Assembly (NCBI GenBank): GCA_964617665.1
Contig: CAZUAH010000167.1
Location: forward strand, 1 to 25,298
Source of the DNA: JADHUC01 sp964617665
GTDB taxonomy: Bacteria; Planctomycetota; Planctomycetia; Pirellulales; Pirellulaceae
Reading direction: 5' to 3'
DNA length: 25,298 nt
Made by a program: the position numbers and the translations under genes. The notes beneath the pieces were generated by a model that searched no databases, had not been told where the DNA came from, and saw nothing but the letters and a program-made list of their open reading frames with translations. Shown here piece by piece: positions 24,350 to 25,298 of this stretch. Each line of letters starts with the position of its first letter. The first letter of the stretch is position 1.

Positions 24350-24598
24350 GTCCGGTGGGCGGCCCGCGTTGTGCCGCCGGTCATGAGAGAGTTTATGCGG
24401 CACGAGAGCATCGACACGACTATGAAGTACTATCTCGGGCAGAATGCCCAGAATACCGCCAAGACACTTCGGGCAGCGTACCAGTTAGCGACACGCGGTA
24501 CGGGACACGATGACTATCACGTCCCGAGGGCGGAGGAGGGAGAGCGGCGGGTACAGGTGATGCGGGTAGCGACCAACGAAACGGCCCGTATTGTCTGA
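24350..24598 (+). pseudogene. Tyrosine recombinase/integrase C-terminal remnant
   Basis: A plus-strand frame after TGA 24347-24349 reads RVVPPVMREFMRHESIDTTM then KYYLGQNAQNTAKTLRAAY. This is the end of the catalytic domain of a phage-integrase-family recombinase: LMRHESIDTT followed by the nucleophile region KYYLG, where the active Tyr lies. The rest of the enzyme (N-terminal domains and the Arg/His/Arg catalytic residues) is missing. The sequence after about 24488 no longer looks like an integrase. It is therefore a 3' fragment left by a former mobile element or integron-like insertion. Confidence 0.72.
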
Positions 24599-24636
24599 TG
24601 ATGCGGGCGTGATCCCTGGCAAGCTAGTTGTATCTA

Positions 24637-25041
24637 CTACCCAAGACCCTTCTCCACAAAGAAGCCTCGGTACTTCATGTCCACTTTCAGAATGTGTTCG
24701 CTCCACCAAGTCAGCAGGAACTCCAGCAAATCACTGTCAGCCCACATCGGGCTAGACGCGGCACCTGCGGACAACTCATCCAGCTTTCGGATGAACGTGA
24801 CATGTTCCTGGTGATGATCTTCAAGATCGGGGTAGCCATGTTCCTCCATGAGTTCTTCTTCCGCCTTGAAGTGCACCGCGGCGTAGTCCCTCATCTCAGT
24901 CAGAATCTCCGAAACAGTTCCCGCATCGACTTGCACCTCCGATGGGTCCGCGAGTCGGTGAACCATTCCAAGAAGTCGCTTGTGATGTTCGTCGAACTCC
25001 GAGATTCCGACACTGAGGGAATCATTCCAGAGGGGCTCCAT
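24637..25041 (-). CDS. Bacteriohemerythrin
   Basis: This is a protein of 134 aa from the ATG at 25041 (GGAG 7 nt upstream). It is the complete four-helix diiron fold with all expected ligands: His20 (DEHHKRL), His57 and Glu61 (HFKAEEELM), His76/His80 (DHHQEH), and His116 with Asp121 (EHILKVD). Hemerythrins bind dioxygen (or NO) reversibly at the diiron site; in bacteria they serve O2 storage, sensing or detoxification. No fused sensor or HAMP domain is present, so it is a stand-alone cytosolic carrier. Confidence 0.94.
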   Translation of the reverse strand: MEPLWNDSLSVGISEFDEHHKRLLGMVHRLADPSEVQVDAGTVSEILTEMRDYAAVHFKAEEELMEEHGYPDLEDHHQEHVTFIRKLDELSAGAASSPMWADSDLLEFLLTWWSEHILKVDMKYRGFFVEKGLG

Positions 25042-25045
25042 GATA

Positions 25046-25231
25046 CTACTCCGTCAACCGAGGAACTGCTTTTTCAATGCGTCTTTGAGCGGGGAGGGGA
25101 AACCCCGTAAGGACGAACTCATGCAGGTTATCGCATAAGCCCGCATCCGCATTGTACCATCCCGAACGCCCCTGCAACATCTTGGGATATTCTTGGGCCG
25201 AGGCGGTCAGCATCTTCAGCGGTTCGAGCAA
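25046..25231 (-). CDS. Possible small protein upstream of the hemerythrin (61 aa)
   Basis: The frame is open from a TAA near 25274 to the stop at 25046, which is 4 nt before the hemerythrin start. This suggests a coupled upstream gene. Start choice is weak: a TTG at 25231 or an ATG at 25213, neither with a good ribosome-binding site. The protein reads MLEPLKMLTASAQEYPKMLQ at its start and ends with GFPLPAQRRIEKAVPRLTE. No family is recognised. It may be a fragment. Confidence 0.35.
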   Translation of the reverse strand: MLEPLKMLTASAQEYPKMLQGRSGWYNADAGLCDNLHEFVLTGFPLPAQRRIEKAVPRLTE

Positions 25232-25298
25232 ACGTGAACCGCTCAGTGCGGACCTTATGTGAAGCTGCTGATTATGTGGAGTTGAGCGGCCTGTTTCG

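Overview
The window looks like a chromosomal segment of a GC-rich planctomycete, probably a Pirellulales-type bacterium. This is inferred from gene content. The supporting signs are an ECF sigma factor in tandem with a Ser/Thr kinase, a secreted protein with an N-terminal LEHRRVLA motif, two BNR/Asp-box sialidase-like enzymes, a ceramidase-like enzyme, an HzsA-related cytochrome-like protein, and many intergenic palindromes. No rRNA, tRNA, CRISPR array or intact transposase was recognised.

Layout. Positions 1-3931 hold the 3' part of an FAD-dependent oxidoreductase facing a minus-strand pair: a neutral/alkaline ceramidase-like enzyme followed by a BNR-repeat sialidase-like enzyme. Positions 4374-7800 hold a small conserved protein, a broken ORF, a NYN-domain nuclease-like protein, a methyltransferase with strong protein-arginine-methyltransferase (PRMT) hallmarks, and a second, divergent methyltransferase. 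Positions 8244-9638 encode an acidic exported protein with repeats at its C-terminus. It is followed by a clear intrinsic terminator and a cluster of palindromes (9828-10070).

Positions 10153-13830 (minus strand) form a compact signalling operon: ECF sigma factor, a helical protein of unknown function, and a membrane-anchored Ser/Thr kinase with a propeller-like external domain. Divergent from it is a tiny exported protein (14243-14611) built from four copies of a 15-residue Cys-containing repeat. Positions 14641-18208 (minus strand) hold an HzsA-related protein with two CxxCH haem motifs and a canonical GH33-type sialidase. A 141-bp inverted-repeat element (18513-18653) precedes a secreted right-handed beta-helix protein (18778-20145).

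From 20302 to the end the window is accessory-looking. It contains a short UvrC/Cho-like GIY-YIG nuclease, several small unknown proteins, a SprT-like metalloprotein with a C-terminal SH3-like segment, a tyrosine-integrase 3' remnant, and a bacteriohemerythrin.

How the parts may fit together (inference): the exported enzymes (sialidases, ceramidase-like, beta-helix) suit breakdown of complex glycoconjugates, as is common in planctomycetes. The sigma/kinase operon would sense something at the envelope, and the divergent Cys-repeat exported protein is an obvious candidate regulon member or ligand. The 3' third has an integrase scar and short unrelated ORFs, suggesting an eroded insertion region.
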